Shown here in pieces: positions 24,560 to 33,600 of a DNA stretch of 34,823 nt. This stretch comes from SLID01 sp041667545 (GTDB lineage: Bacteria > Omnitrophota > Gorgyraeia > Tantalellales > Tantalellaceae). Under the pieces are notes generated by a model, which saw nothing but the letters and a program-made list of their open reading frames with translations, searched no databases and was not told the origin of the DNA. Position numbers and translations under genes: made by a program. The stretch spans positions 1 to 34,823 of the forward strand of contig JBAYES010000015.1 in NCBI GenBank assembly GCA_041667545.1. Direction: 5' to 3'. Each line of letters starts with the position of its first letter. Within the stretch, counting starts at the first letter, position 1.

Positions 24560-25468
24560 CTATTGATCTTTACATGGCTCCACATGCACGATTATCCCTT
24601 TTACATTCCGCATGGAATTTACTACCGCGCGCTTGATCTTTATTGTTATGTTATGGCCTTCTCTTACGCTCTTTTTTCCGTCTACGCCTATTGTTATTTC
24701 AAGAAACATCTCTATTCCGCTTTTCCTCGCCATTACACGCCGGACTTCACTCACCCCTTCCACTGAAGTAACAGCCGAAACAATATCTTCCTTGACTTTA
24801 TCCGAAGGAGCCGCGTCCATAAGCTCATCATAGGCCTTGTGGAAAGCGTCCACCCCGGCCTTGACTATGAGGCCGGCTACTATAATCCCGGCAGTAGGAT
24901 CCAGGTAATAAATGCCCATCTTAGACCCGGCTATTCCTATAAGCGCGGCTACGGATGATAGAGCGTCGCTTCTATGATGCCAGGCATCGGCTTCAAGAGA
25001 GGAGCTGCCGATATCCCTGGCAGTCTTTACGACTTTTCGGTACATTCTCTCTTTTACAAGGATCGACACTACAGCGGCAAGAAGAGCAAAATTACCGGGC
25101 TTATCCATATTTACCGAGGCAAGCGCCTCGGCAGACCTGAGAGCGACTCCCACTCCCACCCCTATCAGCAATACGGACATAAGTTTGGCTATTATTGATT
25201 CCGCGCGGCCATGGCCGAAAGGATGATGTTCGTCAGCAGGCTTCTTCGCGAGCTTGAACCCAAGGAGCACTCCCGCTGAAGTAAGTATATCGCTTGCCGT
25301 GTGAAACGCGTCCGCCACCATTGCCTGAGATCTTCCAAGGATCCCGGCTACCATCTTGAACGCGAAAAGAAGAAGGTTGGTCCATATTCCCAGCCACGCG
25401 CTTTTTTCCCCGGAAGCGTAGCTGGGGCCGGTTTTAAGGGATCTCTCTTTTTGTGTTGAAGGTGTTAT
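24560..25468 (-). CDS. Cation diffusion facilitator (CDF) family transporter
   Basis: About 302 residues if begun at 25468. The membrane half shows metal-site motifs ADAFHTASD and AWHHRSD and the cytosolic-loop HHPFGHGRAE; the C-terminal half is the ferredoxin-like cytoplasmic domain ending in HVEPCKD. Such carriers export Zn, Fe, Mn or related ions in exchange for protons. The first ATG in frame (25354) would remove half of helix 1, because the family-like stretch AWLGIWTNLLLFAFK lies upstream of it. Between the secDF stop and that ATG there is no in-frame ATG, GTG or TTG. An ATA at 25466-25468 with GGAGG eight bases ahead is the best candidate start. The start is inference; the gene itself is certain. 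Confidence 0.85.
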   Translation of the reverse strand: MTPSTQKERSLKTGPSYASGEKSAWLGIWTNLLLFAFKMVAGILGRSQAMVADAFHTASDILTSAGVLLGFKLAKKPADEHHPFGHGRAESIIAKLMSVLLIGVGVGVALRSAEALASVNMDKPGNFALLAAVVSILVKERMYRKVVKTARDIGSSSLEADAWHHRSDALSSVAALIGIAGSKMGIYYLDPTAGIIVAGLIVKAGVDAFHKAYDELMDAAPSDKVKEDIVSAVTSVEGVSEVRRVMARKSGIEMFLEITIGVDGKKSVREGHNITIKIKRAVVNSMRNVKGIIVHVEPCKDQ

Positions 25469-25483
25469 GACCCCGCCCTCCGT

Positions 25484-27718
25484 TTATCTTTTTGTCCGGG
25501 CGGTTCTTTTCCCGGGCCAATCCAAAAGAAGGGGGCTTGCTATGAATATGGAAGAATAAGTACCCCCCACAACACCCACCAGGAGCACAAAAGCAAAATC
25601 GTTTATTACCTTGCCTCCGAAAATAAAAAGAGACGCCACAACAAGCAATGTGGTGAGCGACGTGAGCGTAGTTCGGGAAAGGGTCTGATTTATGCTGGCG
25701 TTTATTATTTCTTCCTGGCTGGCCTTACGCATGAATTTGCGATCCTCCCTTATACGGTCAAAAAGAACTATGGTGTCGTTTATCGAGTACCCTACTATGG
25801 TAAGAAGCGCGGCAATAACAGGCAAAGATATCTCCCTCCCGGTAAGAGCAAGCATACCAAGGGACACCAGAACATCATGCAAAAGCGCTATTATGGCCGT
25901 TATAGCGAACCTGAACTCAAAACGAAAAGATATATAGACGCAGATACCTATCATTGCGAAAAGAAAAGCTTTAAAAGCCGCGTTCCTGAGATCAGCGCCT
26001 ACCGCCGGGCCTACCGTTTCAACTCTCATTACCTCAAAAGACCCGGAACCGAACTTGTCTTTAAGCGCCTCTATAATATCATCCGACCTGTCGCTTACAG
26101 ACCTTATAATAAAGTCCCGTCCTTCCCCGAACTGCTGTATTACCGAATCGCTCAGTCCTATCCCGCCGAGTACACTTCGAACAGTACTTACCTCTACCGC
26201 CTGGTCAAATTCAAACTGTTGAAGAGTCCCTCCCGTAAAATCTATACCGTAGTTATTCACTCCTCTGCTGACGAACAGCGACATCCCCCCCACAATTGCC
26301 ACAAGAGACAAAACGTATGTCCATTTTCGGATACTGACAAAGGGAATATTGGGTTTCTCAAAAAATTGCAGCATCTTCAGGTTTTTGATACCTTTACCGC
26401 CGGAGGTTATGATATCCATTATCAGCCGCGTAACAAAAAGCGCGGTGAACATACTGGCAAGGATACCGATGCTCAAAGTCGTGGCAAATCCTCTGACAGG
26501 GCCCGTTCCAAACTGAAAAAGAATGAGAGCCGTAATGAGCGTAGTAACATTGGCGTCAAGTATGGTCCAAAAGGCCTTGTCATAACCGGCATGTATAGCC
26601 GCCCTCAGCGCTTTCCCGAGTTTAGCCTCCTCCCGTATCCTTTCAAAGATAAGAACATTGGCGTCAACGGACATACCTATCGTAAGAACAAGTCCGGCTA
26701 TCCCAGGCAAAGTTAAAGTAGCTTTAAAATATGACAGCACTCCCGCGATTATAAGCATGTTCATTATTAGGGCTACGTTCGCGATGGCCCCGGCAAGAAG
26801 GTAATAAATGAGCATGAAAACGAGTACGGCTATACCTCCCATGACTATGGCCTTTATTCCTTTCTCTATCGAGTCCCTTCCAAGCGCCGGACCGACGGTC
26901 CGCTCCTCTATTATCTCAACGGGAGCCGGCAAAGCTCCTGCTCTTAAAACCAGGGCAATATCCTTGGCTTCCTGTACGGAAAAATTTCCCGAAATCTGGG
27001 CCCTTCCCGATGGTATCCTCTCCCTTATAACGGGAGCCGTATACACCTCTCCGTCAAGAACTACCGCGAGGCGCCGGCCTATGTTTATCCCGGTAATATC
27101 GGCGAATATTTTAGACCCTTTATCGTTGAGTTCCAGGGAAACATAAGGCTGTCCGAACCCCTCGTGGCTGAATTCCGTTGTAGCGTCGGTCAGCATATCC
27201 CCGGTCATCATTACCTCTTTCTCGACGAGAAGAGTTTCCTTGCGTCCGTCTCTGTTATCCATGGATTTAAGCTCGTACCCTTCCGGCTCCATCCCTTCCA
27301 TGGCGGCTTTCACAAGTTCCGGATTGTCGCTTACCAGTCGAAATTCAAGATGCGCGGTCCGGCCGATTATCTCTTTTGCCCTGTCACGGTCGGTTATTCC
27401 GGGAAGCTGTATCAATATGCGGTTATTTCCCTGAAGATGTATTACGGGTTCCAATACGCCAAACTGGTCTATCCTGTTCCTGATGACTTCTATGGCTCTT
27501 TGGGGGGCATCTTTGGCCGCGTGAGGAGTAAGCTTGGAAACATCTACTTCAAGAATGAGATGCATACCTCCCTGAAGATCCAGCCCAAGATTTATGCGCC
27601 CTTCCCTGGTCAGGTTACCGCTATCGTCATGTACATCGAACGGCGGATACGAAAACCACACGGCGAACGCTACAACAGCAACTACCAGAACACTTTTTAT
27701 TTTAAGATTTTTCCACAT
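25484..27718 (-). CDS. secDF: Fused protein translocase subunit SecDF
   Basis: 744 residues with SecD and SecF joined in one chain. SecD half: N-terminal helix, GLDLQGGMH (45-53), large periplasmic domain, then helices from about 290 to 435 with SVDANVLIFERIREE. SecF half: a helix from about 467, GIDFTGG (491-497), and SINDTIVLFDRIRED. The conserved aspartates used for proton-driven late translocation are present. It follows yajC by 75 bases and precedes the CDF transporter by 15. Fused SecDF is known in several phyla; two genes are common elsewhere. Confidence 0.97.
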   Translation of the reverse strand: MWKNLKIKSVLVVAVVAFAVWFSYPPFDVHDDSGNLTREGRINLGLDLQGGMHLILEVDVSKLTPHAAKDAPQRAIEVIRNRIDQFGVLEPVIHLQGNNRILIQLPGITDRDRAKEIIGRTAHLEFRLVSDNPELVKAAMEGMEPEGYELKSMDNRDGRKETLLVEKEVMMTGDMLTDATTEFSHEGFGQPYVSLELNDKGSKIFADITGINIGRRLAVVLDGEVYTAPVIRERIPSGRAQISGNFSVQEAKDIALVLRAGALPAPVEIIEERTVGPALGRDSIEKGIKAIVMGGIAVLVFMLIYYLLAGAIANVALIMNMLIIAGVLSYFKATLTLPGIAGLVLTIGMSVDANVLIFERIREEAKLGKALRAAIHAGYDKAFWTILDANVTTLITALILFQFGTGPVRGFATTLSIGILASMFTALFVTRLIMDIITSGGKGIKNLKMLQFFEKPNIPFVSIRKWTYVLSLVAIVGGMSLFVSRGVNNYGIDFTGGTLQQFEFDQAVEVSTVRSVLGGIGLSDSVIQQFGEGRDFIIRSVSDRSDDIIEALKDKFGSGSFEVMRVETVGPAVGADLRNAAFKAFLFAMIGICVYISFRFEFRFAITAIIALLHDVLVSLGMLALTGREISLPVIAALLTIVGYSINDTIVLFDRIREDRKFMRKASQEEIINASINQTLSRTTLTSLTTLLVVASLFIFGGKVINDFAFVLLVGVVGGTYSSIFIASPLLLDWPGKRTARTKR

Positions 27719-27793
27719 ATTGGATATTCTCCTTAGTCTTGAAGATATCTGCTCCCCTGCCCGGACCGTATTACGAAAACACGAGGCAGAATT

Positions 27794-28111
27794 TTATTCG
27801 GACCTTTGTTTTACTCTGGCTACCGCGGATTTTTGCACTTTCATCCGGGTGTTTTCATCCACTCTTATGATCACAACATCATCCTGCAAATTGACAATTG
27901 TTCCGTGAATGCCTCCGGAGGTCACAACTTCATCATTCTTTTTAAGTTCGTTCAGCATTTTGGCATGCTGCTGCTGCTGTTTTTTCTGGGGGCGGATAAG
28001 AAGAAAATAAAAAACCACAAAAATAAGCGCCACCGGCGCCAGCCCCATGAGGGGACTCTGCTGCATTTGAGGCGCCTGTCCGACTTCCTGGGCAAAAGCT
28101 AAAGCTAACAT
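27794..28111 (-). CDS. yajC: Sec translocon accessory protein YajC
   Basis: 105 residues: a short start, one membrane helix (LAPVALIFVVFYFLLI, about 24-39), then the invariant RPQKKQQQQH and a small beta domain with NDEVVTSGGIHGTIVNL. YajC associates with SecDF at the translocon. AAGGAG precedes the ATG. It is the first gene of yajC-secDF; a family A palindrome (28234-28394) lies upstream, between it and tgt. Confidence 0.95.
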   Translation of the reverse strand: MLALAFAQEVGQAPQMQQSPLMGLAPVALIFVVFYFLLIRPQKKQQQQHAKMLNELKKNDEVVTSGGIHGTIVNLQDDVVIIRVDENTRMKVQKSAVARVKQRSE

Positions 28112-28233
28112 GAAAAACTCCTTTTGGTTATGTTCCTGATAACACCTCTCATAGTCCTATCAATTATACGCATTATCACCTTAAAATCAACACTATTATA
28201 GGCAAAGTGGTGTCAAGAAAGTTTCAGCACGGC

Positions 28234-28394
28234 GATACAAGGCTCTGGCATTCCCTGCGAGGGACGCTCGATCTTCCCGGCGAGAAGATCTTCGCTCGAC
28301 GGACCACCTCGCTCCCCCTATGGCCCGTGCCCATAGGGGACCATGCCCGCTCGGTCGTCCAACGCCCTCTCCGGGAACACCAGACCCTTGTATC
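28234..28394. repeat. Palindromic structured repeat, family A copy 2 (complete, 161 bp)
   Basis: The termini GATACAAGG and CCTTGTATC are perfect inverse complements and continue inward as CTCTGGCATTCCC and GGGAACACCAGAC. The tip is CCCCTATGG-CCCGTGC-CCATAGGGG, a perfect 9-bp stem. A side hairpin GATCTTC/GAAGATC matches copy 1. It fills most of the 28112-28423 gap between tgt and yajC, with no gene of its own. Confidence 0.82.
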
Positions 28395-28423
28395 GACAAC
28401 GCTCCAAGGAGTATTAAACGGTA

Positions 28424-29542
28424 TTACATGGCGGGCGACTTGTATTTGTTTATGAAATCTTTTTTGAACGAAATGAAATTTCCGTTTTTTATGGCCTCCC
28501 GCGCTTTTTCCATGAGTTTCGTATAGAAAAAGATGTTGTGCGTTGAAGCCAGTCTTGGTCCGTTCATCTCTCCGGTACTGAAGAGATGTCTTATGTATGA
28601 ACGGCTATGGGCCTTGCATGCCGGGCACCCGCATCCCGGCTCTATGGGACGCATATCCTCTTTTAAAGATGCGTTCCGCAGGTTCACCTCGCCGTTCGAC
28701 GTAAAGGCCTGAGCGTTCCTTCCGTTGCGGGTAGGAAGAACACAATCGAACATATCTACCCCGCTTGATATAGCTTCAAGAATATCCGGAGGTGTTCCCA
28801 CGCCCATAAGATAACGCGCCTTGTCTTCCGGAAGAAGTTCAGTGGTATAGTTCACCGTTTCATACATCAATTCACCCGGTTCCCCGACCGCCATACCCCC
28901 GATAGAATATCCGTCCATATCGAGACCTGCCGTTCCTTCCGCGGACATTTTGCGAAGATCCTTGTATGTTCCGCCCTGAACGATCCCGAAAAGAGCGGAC
29001 GAAGTATCTTTTTGCCGAAAAAGCTCTGCGGATCTCTTAAGCCATCTCAGAGTAAGGGCAACTGAAGACTCCACATACTTTTTAGGAGAAGGATATCTGA
29101 CACATTCGTCTAAAGGCATCATTATATCGCTTCCAAGAACCATCTGGAAATCCAGAACACTTTCGGGAGTAAAAAAATGGCGGGATCCGTCAAGATGCGA
29201 CTTGAATTCGACACCCTTTTCCTCTATCTTATTCAATTTCGCCAGGCTGAACACTTGAAACCCGCCGCTATCAGTGGTTATTGCCCCGTCCCAGTTCATA
29301 AAACCATGAAGTCCTCCGGAAAGTTTTATGATCTCAGCGCCCGGCCTCAAATACAGATGGTACGCGTTGGATATTATCATATCCGCCCCGGCCTCACGCA
29401 AAACCTTAAGGTCTATACCTTTCACAGTGGCCTGCGTAGCTACGGGCATGAAAACAGGAGTAGGCAGGAATTTGCTCGCGGTACGGAGAACCCCGCATCT
29501 GGCTTTAGAACAAGGATCCTTATGTTCGATCGTGAATAGCAT
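28424..29542 (-). CDS. tgt: tRNA-guanine (queuine) transglycosylase
   Basis: Swaps guanine 34 for preQ1 in tRNAs with GUN anticodons, on the way to queuosine. 372 residues: D91 in TTDSGGFQVFSL (general base), D266 in FDCVLPTRNGR (nucleophile), and a zinc site C304, C306, C309 and H335 (GCGCPAC...STHN). FMPVATQATVKG near the start is typical. The ribosome site is not evident. Works with QueA (33601-34611), but here the two are separated by four signalling and exported-protein genes. Confidence 0.97.
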   Translation of the reverse strand: MLFTIEHKDPCSKARCGVLRTASKFLPTPVFMPVATQATVKGIDLKVLREAGADMIISNAYHLYLRPGAEIIKLSGGLHGFMNWDGAITTDSGGFQVFSLAKLNKIEEKGVEFKSHLDGSRHFFTPESVLDFQMVLGSDIMMPLDECVRYPSPKKYVESSVALTLRWLKRSAELFRQKDTSSALFGIVQGGTYKDLRKMSAEGTAGLDMDGYSIGGMAVGEPGELMYETVNYTTELLPEDKARYLMGVGTPPDILEAISSGVDMFDCVLPTRNGRNAQAFTSNGEVNLRNASLKEDMRPIEPGCGCPACKAHSRSYIRHLFSTGEMNGPRLASTHNIFFYTKLMEKAREAIKNGNFISFKKDFINKYKSPAM

Positions 29543-29567
29543 ACTGATGTTCCGGAAGGCGCCTCGC

Positions 29568-29933
29568 CTATGGCTTTACACTAAACTCTTCCACGGCGTC
29601 TATCAGGGATTTTATTTTCGCGCCTTTAAGAACGAACTTATCGGCTGTACGCGCATAAATACTTTTTTCAAATTCATGATGCCCCGTGTATATTATTATC
29701 CTGGAAAAAGGCGCTATCTCTTTGAGAGATGACAATATTGATATCCCGGATTTTTCGGGCATCATAAGATCAAGTATTATCACCCCGGGATTATTTGTCT
29801 CAAGGTATGAAATAAGCTCATAACCGTTATGGACAACATCCACGGTATATCCCATACCCTTGAAAATCTCCCCAAGAAGCTCGCATACCTCAAGGTTGTC
29901 ATCAGCGATAACTATTTTGACTCCCTCTGACAT
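29568..29933 (-). CDS. Stand-alone response regulator receiver domain (first)
   Basis: 121 residues, one receiver domain and no output domain. Acidic pair D11/D12 (IVIADDN), phospho-acceptor D55 (ILDLMMPEKSG), switch threonine T83 (IYTGH), and lysine K103 in KFVLKG, where the usual following proline is Gly. CheY-like proteins of this sort act by binding partners. It lies 25 bases downstream of a second receiver gene and close to tgt, in a run with a PAS sensor. Confidence 0.93.
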   Translation of the reverse strand: MSEGVKIVIADDNLEVCELLGEIFKGMGYTVDVVHNGYELISYLETNNPGVIILDLMMPEKSGISILSSLKEIAPFSRIIIYTGHHEFEKSIYARTADKFVLKGAKIKSLIDAVEEFSVKP

Positions 29934-29958
29934 CTCATTCTCCTAAGCGCCAGGCGGA

Positions 29959-30333
29959 TTACCCGGCCTCACCTATCATATTCTTAATGGAGTCCAGAAC
30001 AAGTTCCGGAGAAAAAGGTTTAGTTATATATCTTTCCACTCCGCATGCTCTTGCTGTCATGCGTTCAATGTCGTCATCAAGGCATGTAATAAACATTTTG
30101 GGTATATCCTCGTAGATATGCTGATTTTTAAAATCCTCGACAAGATTGAACCCGGATCTCCCCGGCATGAACACGTCTATTACAAGAAGATCGGGCATGT
30201 ATTTTTCTATGTATTGCTCCGCCTTAAGTGGATCGTTCAGGGCCACTACCTTATATCCCGCGTTTTCCAGTATATCCCTAAGCGTCCTCAGCAAATTAGC
30301 ATCGTCGTCTATTAAGAGTATTACTTTTTCCAC
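29959..30333 (-). CDS. Stand-alone response regulator receiver domain (second)
   Basis: About 124 residues from a GTG at 30333 that has GGAGG seven bases upstream; the longer frame to 30393 lacks support. Receiver signature: DDD near the N-terminus (LLIDDDANLL), acceptor aspartate in LLVIDVFMPGRSG, threonine in MFITCLDDD, and the lysine in YITKPFSPE. No output domain. The domain is distinct in sequence from the receiver at 29568, so it is not a recent duplicate. Confidence 0.93.
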   Translation of the reverse strand: MEKVILLIDDDANLLRTLRDILENAGYKVVALNDPLKAEQYIEKYMPDLLVIDVFMPGRSGFNLVEDFKNQHIYEDIPKMFITCLDDDIERMTARACGVERYITKPFSPELVLDSIKNMIGEAG

Positions 30334-30515
30334 TCTTTCACCTCCGCTACTTCTGCCCGCATCTATCTTACCACCAGGGAAGAACGTTTGCAAACCTATT
30401 CTAACGTTCAGATCTCTTCATCGCCCTGTTCCGTACGGTACAACGCTCCTCATGATGACCTCGAGTGCCATCAATATGTTACTATCCTGTTCTTTTATAT
30501 GGCCTCTTCCGGCGA

Positions 30516-33089
30516 TCATTCCGTACTTTTTTTCTTTTTTTTGGCCACATAGTCTCCGTAGAGTTTTCCTATACAGTCCGGACAGAGCCCATGCGTAAAA
30601 CTCGCTTCGGTCCTGTCGGAGATATACTTTTCTATGTTTACCCATGATTCTGTTTTCTTGGGGTCGCTTCCCGTTTTCATTATTTTTTTACAGCTTGAGC
30701 ATATCGGAACCAACCCTTCCAGCCTTTTTATATGCCCTAAAGCATCATTAAGTTCGGCCACCTTATGCTCAAGAGCCTTATTTGTGGAATTAAGAATATC
30801 ACTCTGTTTCTCTAACTCTATCTCCTTTTCCTTTATGTCCGTGAAATCCAGGAACGAGAGTACGCTCATGTCGGTCCCCGGGATCATGGCGACGGTAACA
30901 TGGGTTACTCTGGGTTTCCCGGAGCTATCCTTCATTTTTACCTCATAACTCGAAGGTGCTGACTCCGGATCTATTCGCCTGAGCCTGTGGTAATTCTTCA
31001 CTTCATTAAGATCGTCTTCATGAACTATATCGTCCATTCTTATAGCCCGATCCGATGTTTCCGGATCAAAACCAAAAAATCTTTGAAATCTGCTGTTCGC
31101 CATCTTTATGTATCTTTCTCCATTCACTATTGCCATCATTGTGCCGGTATTCGCGAATATCGTCCTGTATTTCTCTTCGGAATCTCTAAGCTGCAGCTCA
31201 AACTCCATCCTTTCCGTTATATCCCTTGCTACAGCGATAATGTAGCGGTTCTGTTCCATCTCTACATATTTAAGGTTCACTTCTACCTGAAAAGTCCCAC
31301 CGCCTTTCTTCCTGTGCTCACCCCGGAAAACCAGGCTCCCGGCGATTTTTAATTCCGCAATGAACGTTTTTAGTTCTTCTTCGCATGAAAACGCGGTTTC
31401 AATATCCATAACCCCCATTTTCAAGAGCTCCTCCCTTGAGTATCCCAGGGAAGAACTTACCTGCGCGTTAACATCCAGGAAAAATCCCGTATCCCCGTTT
31501 ATGAGGAATAACGAATCGCTGGACTGATCCATAAGATCCTTAAAAAGCTTGAGCCTTAATTCCTTCTCTTTCCGCTCCGTTATATCGGTATAGATCCCGA
31601 GTATTCCGGTAATGTTCCCGTTAATATCCCTCAAAGGGACCTTACTTGTAAGTACTATCGCTTCCTTGCCGTCCGCCTGAAGCTGAGGTTCTTCAATATT
31701 CAGTACAGGTTCTCCTCTTTCCATAACTTCTCTATCTATCTTTCTGAAAAAATCAGATTCTTCTTTTTTCCAGGTAAGGTCATAATCTGTCTTTCCTACA
31801 ATACTCGCGGGGTCTCCGACCCCGCTTACTTCGGCAAACGCCTTGTTGCAACCCAAATACACCGATTCCCGATCCTTCCAGAAAACAAAGAACGGTATGT
31901 TGTCCATAAGATTGCTCAAAAGCCCCCACTGCTTGTGCAGTTCATCTTCAGACCTTACTTTTTCGGTGATATCCTCTGATACTCCCATCAAAAAAACGGC
32001 CTCTCCTTTTTCGTTACGAATAGGCACTTTTTGTGTATGAAGGATACGGCTGCCTTTGTATCTGGTATTGATAGGCTCTTTGGATATGTCTACCTCTCCG
32101 CTCCCGGAAAGCGCTTCCCTGTCCTTTTTTTCGAAAAAATCCGCCTGTTCTTTCGGGAAAATATCATGATCGGTCTTTCCCAGAAGTTCCTCCCTTTTGT
32201 ACCCTAAAAGCTCTTCGCCAGCGCGGTTGAATTTTACAAAACTAAGATCATCGGCTTTTTTAAGGAATATCATATTAGGCATATTCTCTATTATGGAGTC
32301 CAGAAAAACGTTCATATGTTTTATTTCGTCTTCCATTTCTTTTCTCTTGGAAATATCGACATTGACCTCGGCAAACAGCCATTCTCCGGACTCGGACTGA
32401 AAGGGTATGGTCGTTACCTGTACCACCCTGTTATTTTCCTTCACAAGGACTTCTTCGGTAATAACGGTCTTTTTGTCTGCCATGGACTCCACTACTCCGC
32501 ACCCCCGGCAGGGTTCATTTTTATCCATAAAATATTCATAACATTTCTTCCCGTCCGGATCGCCGTAAACTTTACGCCAGGCGTCGTCCACATAACGTAC
32601 ATTGAAAGCGGAATCTATTATATCCAGATTTGTTCTAGTCGCTGAAAGGATGAATTTTACCTGTCTTCCCAAAAAACTTTTTTCCCCGAACGCAAGGTCA
32701 CTTCCCGTCTCAGAAATATCCAGAGCGCCTTCCTCCGCGCTGCGCAAGGTCATTATAACAAAGACTAAGGATGCCTCTTGAGCGCAGCCTGCGGACGTAA
32801 AAACATTGTTCTCCGTTCTTATGATCTTTCCGGCAAAGATATCAGTTTCCTCAAATTTTACGCTTTCCCCGGTATCGATCGACCTTTTTGCGCTTTTTCG
32901 GAAATTGAGAGACCACTTCTTGGGGAAGATCTCTTCTATATTTTTCCCCGCCAAACTCCCATCTCCCCGAGCCGCAAGCTTGACAGAGGCCTCGTTCGCG
33001 AAAACCACTATCCCGTTCTCCCTTACGGCCAAACCCGGCTGGGAGATACCTTCAAGTATTTGTTTTATATCTCCGGAGATATCAGACAT
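30516..33089 (-). CDS. Multi-PAS sensor protein without kinase, ending in a Cys-rich domain
   Basis: About 857 residues with no membrane segment. Roughly six PAS domains follow one another, several closed by the DIT motif (VNVDISKRKE, GVSEDITEKV, GIYTDITERK, VARDITERME). The second has a PCRGCG cysteine cluster. A short coiled coil (near 760-790) leads to a terminal domain: PICSSCKKI, W, IEKYISD, then HGLCPDC. No HisKA, HATPase or GGDEF is present. I recall similar tails on other PAS and receiver proteins, function unknown to me. I chose the ATG at 33089 (AAGGTGAG upstream); the ATG at 33104 overlaps the previous stop by one base, so coupling is also possible. Confidence 0.88.
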   Translation of the reverse strand: MSDISGDIKQILEGISQPGLAVRENGIVVFANEASVKLAARGDGSLAGKNIEEIFPKKWSLNFRKSAKRSIDTGESVKFEETDIFAGKIIRTENNVFTSAGCAQEASLVFVIMTLRSAEEGALDISETGSDLAFGEKSFLGRQVKFILSATRTNLDIIDSAFNVRYVDDAWRKVYGDPDGKKCYEYFMDKNEPCRGCGVVESMADKKTVITEEVLVKENNRVVQVTTIPFQSESGEWLFAEVNVDISKRKEMEDEIKHMNVFLDSIIENMPNMIFLKKADDLSFVKFNRAGEELLGYKREELLGKTDHDIFPKEQADFFEKKDREALSGSGEVDISKEPINTRYKGSRILHTQKVPIRNEKGEAVFLMGVSEDITEKVRSEDELHKQWGLLSNLMDNIPFFVFWKDRESVYLGCNKAFAEVSGVGDPASIVGKTDYDLTWKKEESDFFRKIDREVMERGEPVLNIEEPQLQADGKEAIVLTSKVPLRDINGNITGILGIYTDITERKEKELRLKLFKDLMDQSSDSLFLINGDTGFFLDVNAQVSSSLGYSREELLKMGVMDIETAFSCEEELKTFIAELKIAGSLVFRGEHRKKGGGTFQVEVNLKYVEMEQNRYIIAVARDITERMEFELQLRDSEEKYRTIFANTGTMMAIVNGERYIKMANSRFQRFFGFDPETSDRAIRMDDIVHEDDLNEVKNYHRLRRIDPESAPSSYEVKMKDSSGKPRVTHVTVAMIPGTDMSVLSFLDFTDIKEKEIELEKQSDILNSTNKALEHKVAELNDALGHIKRLEGLVPICSSCKKIMKTGSDPKKTESWVNIEKYISDRTEASFTHGLCPDCIGKLYGDYVAKKKKKSTE

Positions 33090-33103
33090 TTTCTCACCTT
33101 CCA

Positions 33104-33556
33104 TCAGGGATTCCTCTTCTCCACTCTGCCGCTTTCAAGGTAGAACCGTCCCGCCGAAACATTACTATATTCATAGAAATCTTCTCCCACAACAAGTACC
33201 TCAAACGAGCCGAGATGCCCTTCGCGTACGGCGGTATAGATTTTCTGCCCTTTTCTTTCGGCAGATACCGTGATCGTCGAAAATCCTTCGCCTTTCATGG
33301 AATTTACCATTTCATATGAAAGGCCTTCCTCAACTCTGCCTTCCCTGTCACTCGATATAACCTCTTCAAGCACAATGCGGTTATCATCTTCCCTTACGCT
33401 GTAAACCCCGTGAAAGAGGTCTCCTCCGGAAGTGAATTTTCCGTCTTCGTATACGCCGCCTCCTTCAGAGATCAATTCAACCGTCGTCGCCTCAGCGGCC
33501 GATGAAACCGCTAAAATCCCAAGTGCGAGCGCCAAAACTTTAACTGTTTTTACCAT
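33104..33556 (-). CDS. Small exported protein of unknown function
   Basis: 150 residues with a clear signal peptide (about 1-22, MVKTVKVLALALGILAVSSA) and a probable cleavage after AEA. The rest is mostly beta-type and acidic, with no cysteine and no recognised motif. I do not know the family. A GGGGGGAG ribosome site precedes the ATG. Its stop overlaps the alternative start of the PAS gene, so the two are likely co-expressed; it could be a periplasmic partner, but this is inference. Confidence 0.75.
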   Translation of the reverse strand: MVKTVKVLALALGILAVSSAAEATTVELISEGGGVYEDGKFTSGGDLFHGVYSVREDDNRIVLEEVISSDREGRVEEGLSYEMVNSMKGEGFSTITVSAERKGQKIYTAVREGHLGSFEVLVVGEDFYEYSNVSAGRFYLESGRVEKRNP

Positions 33557-33600
33557 TTTCTCCCCCCTTTTACAATTCCTGCCCTCAAACTTCTATTAGA

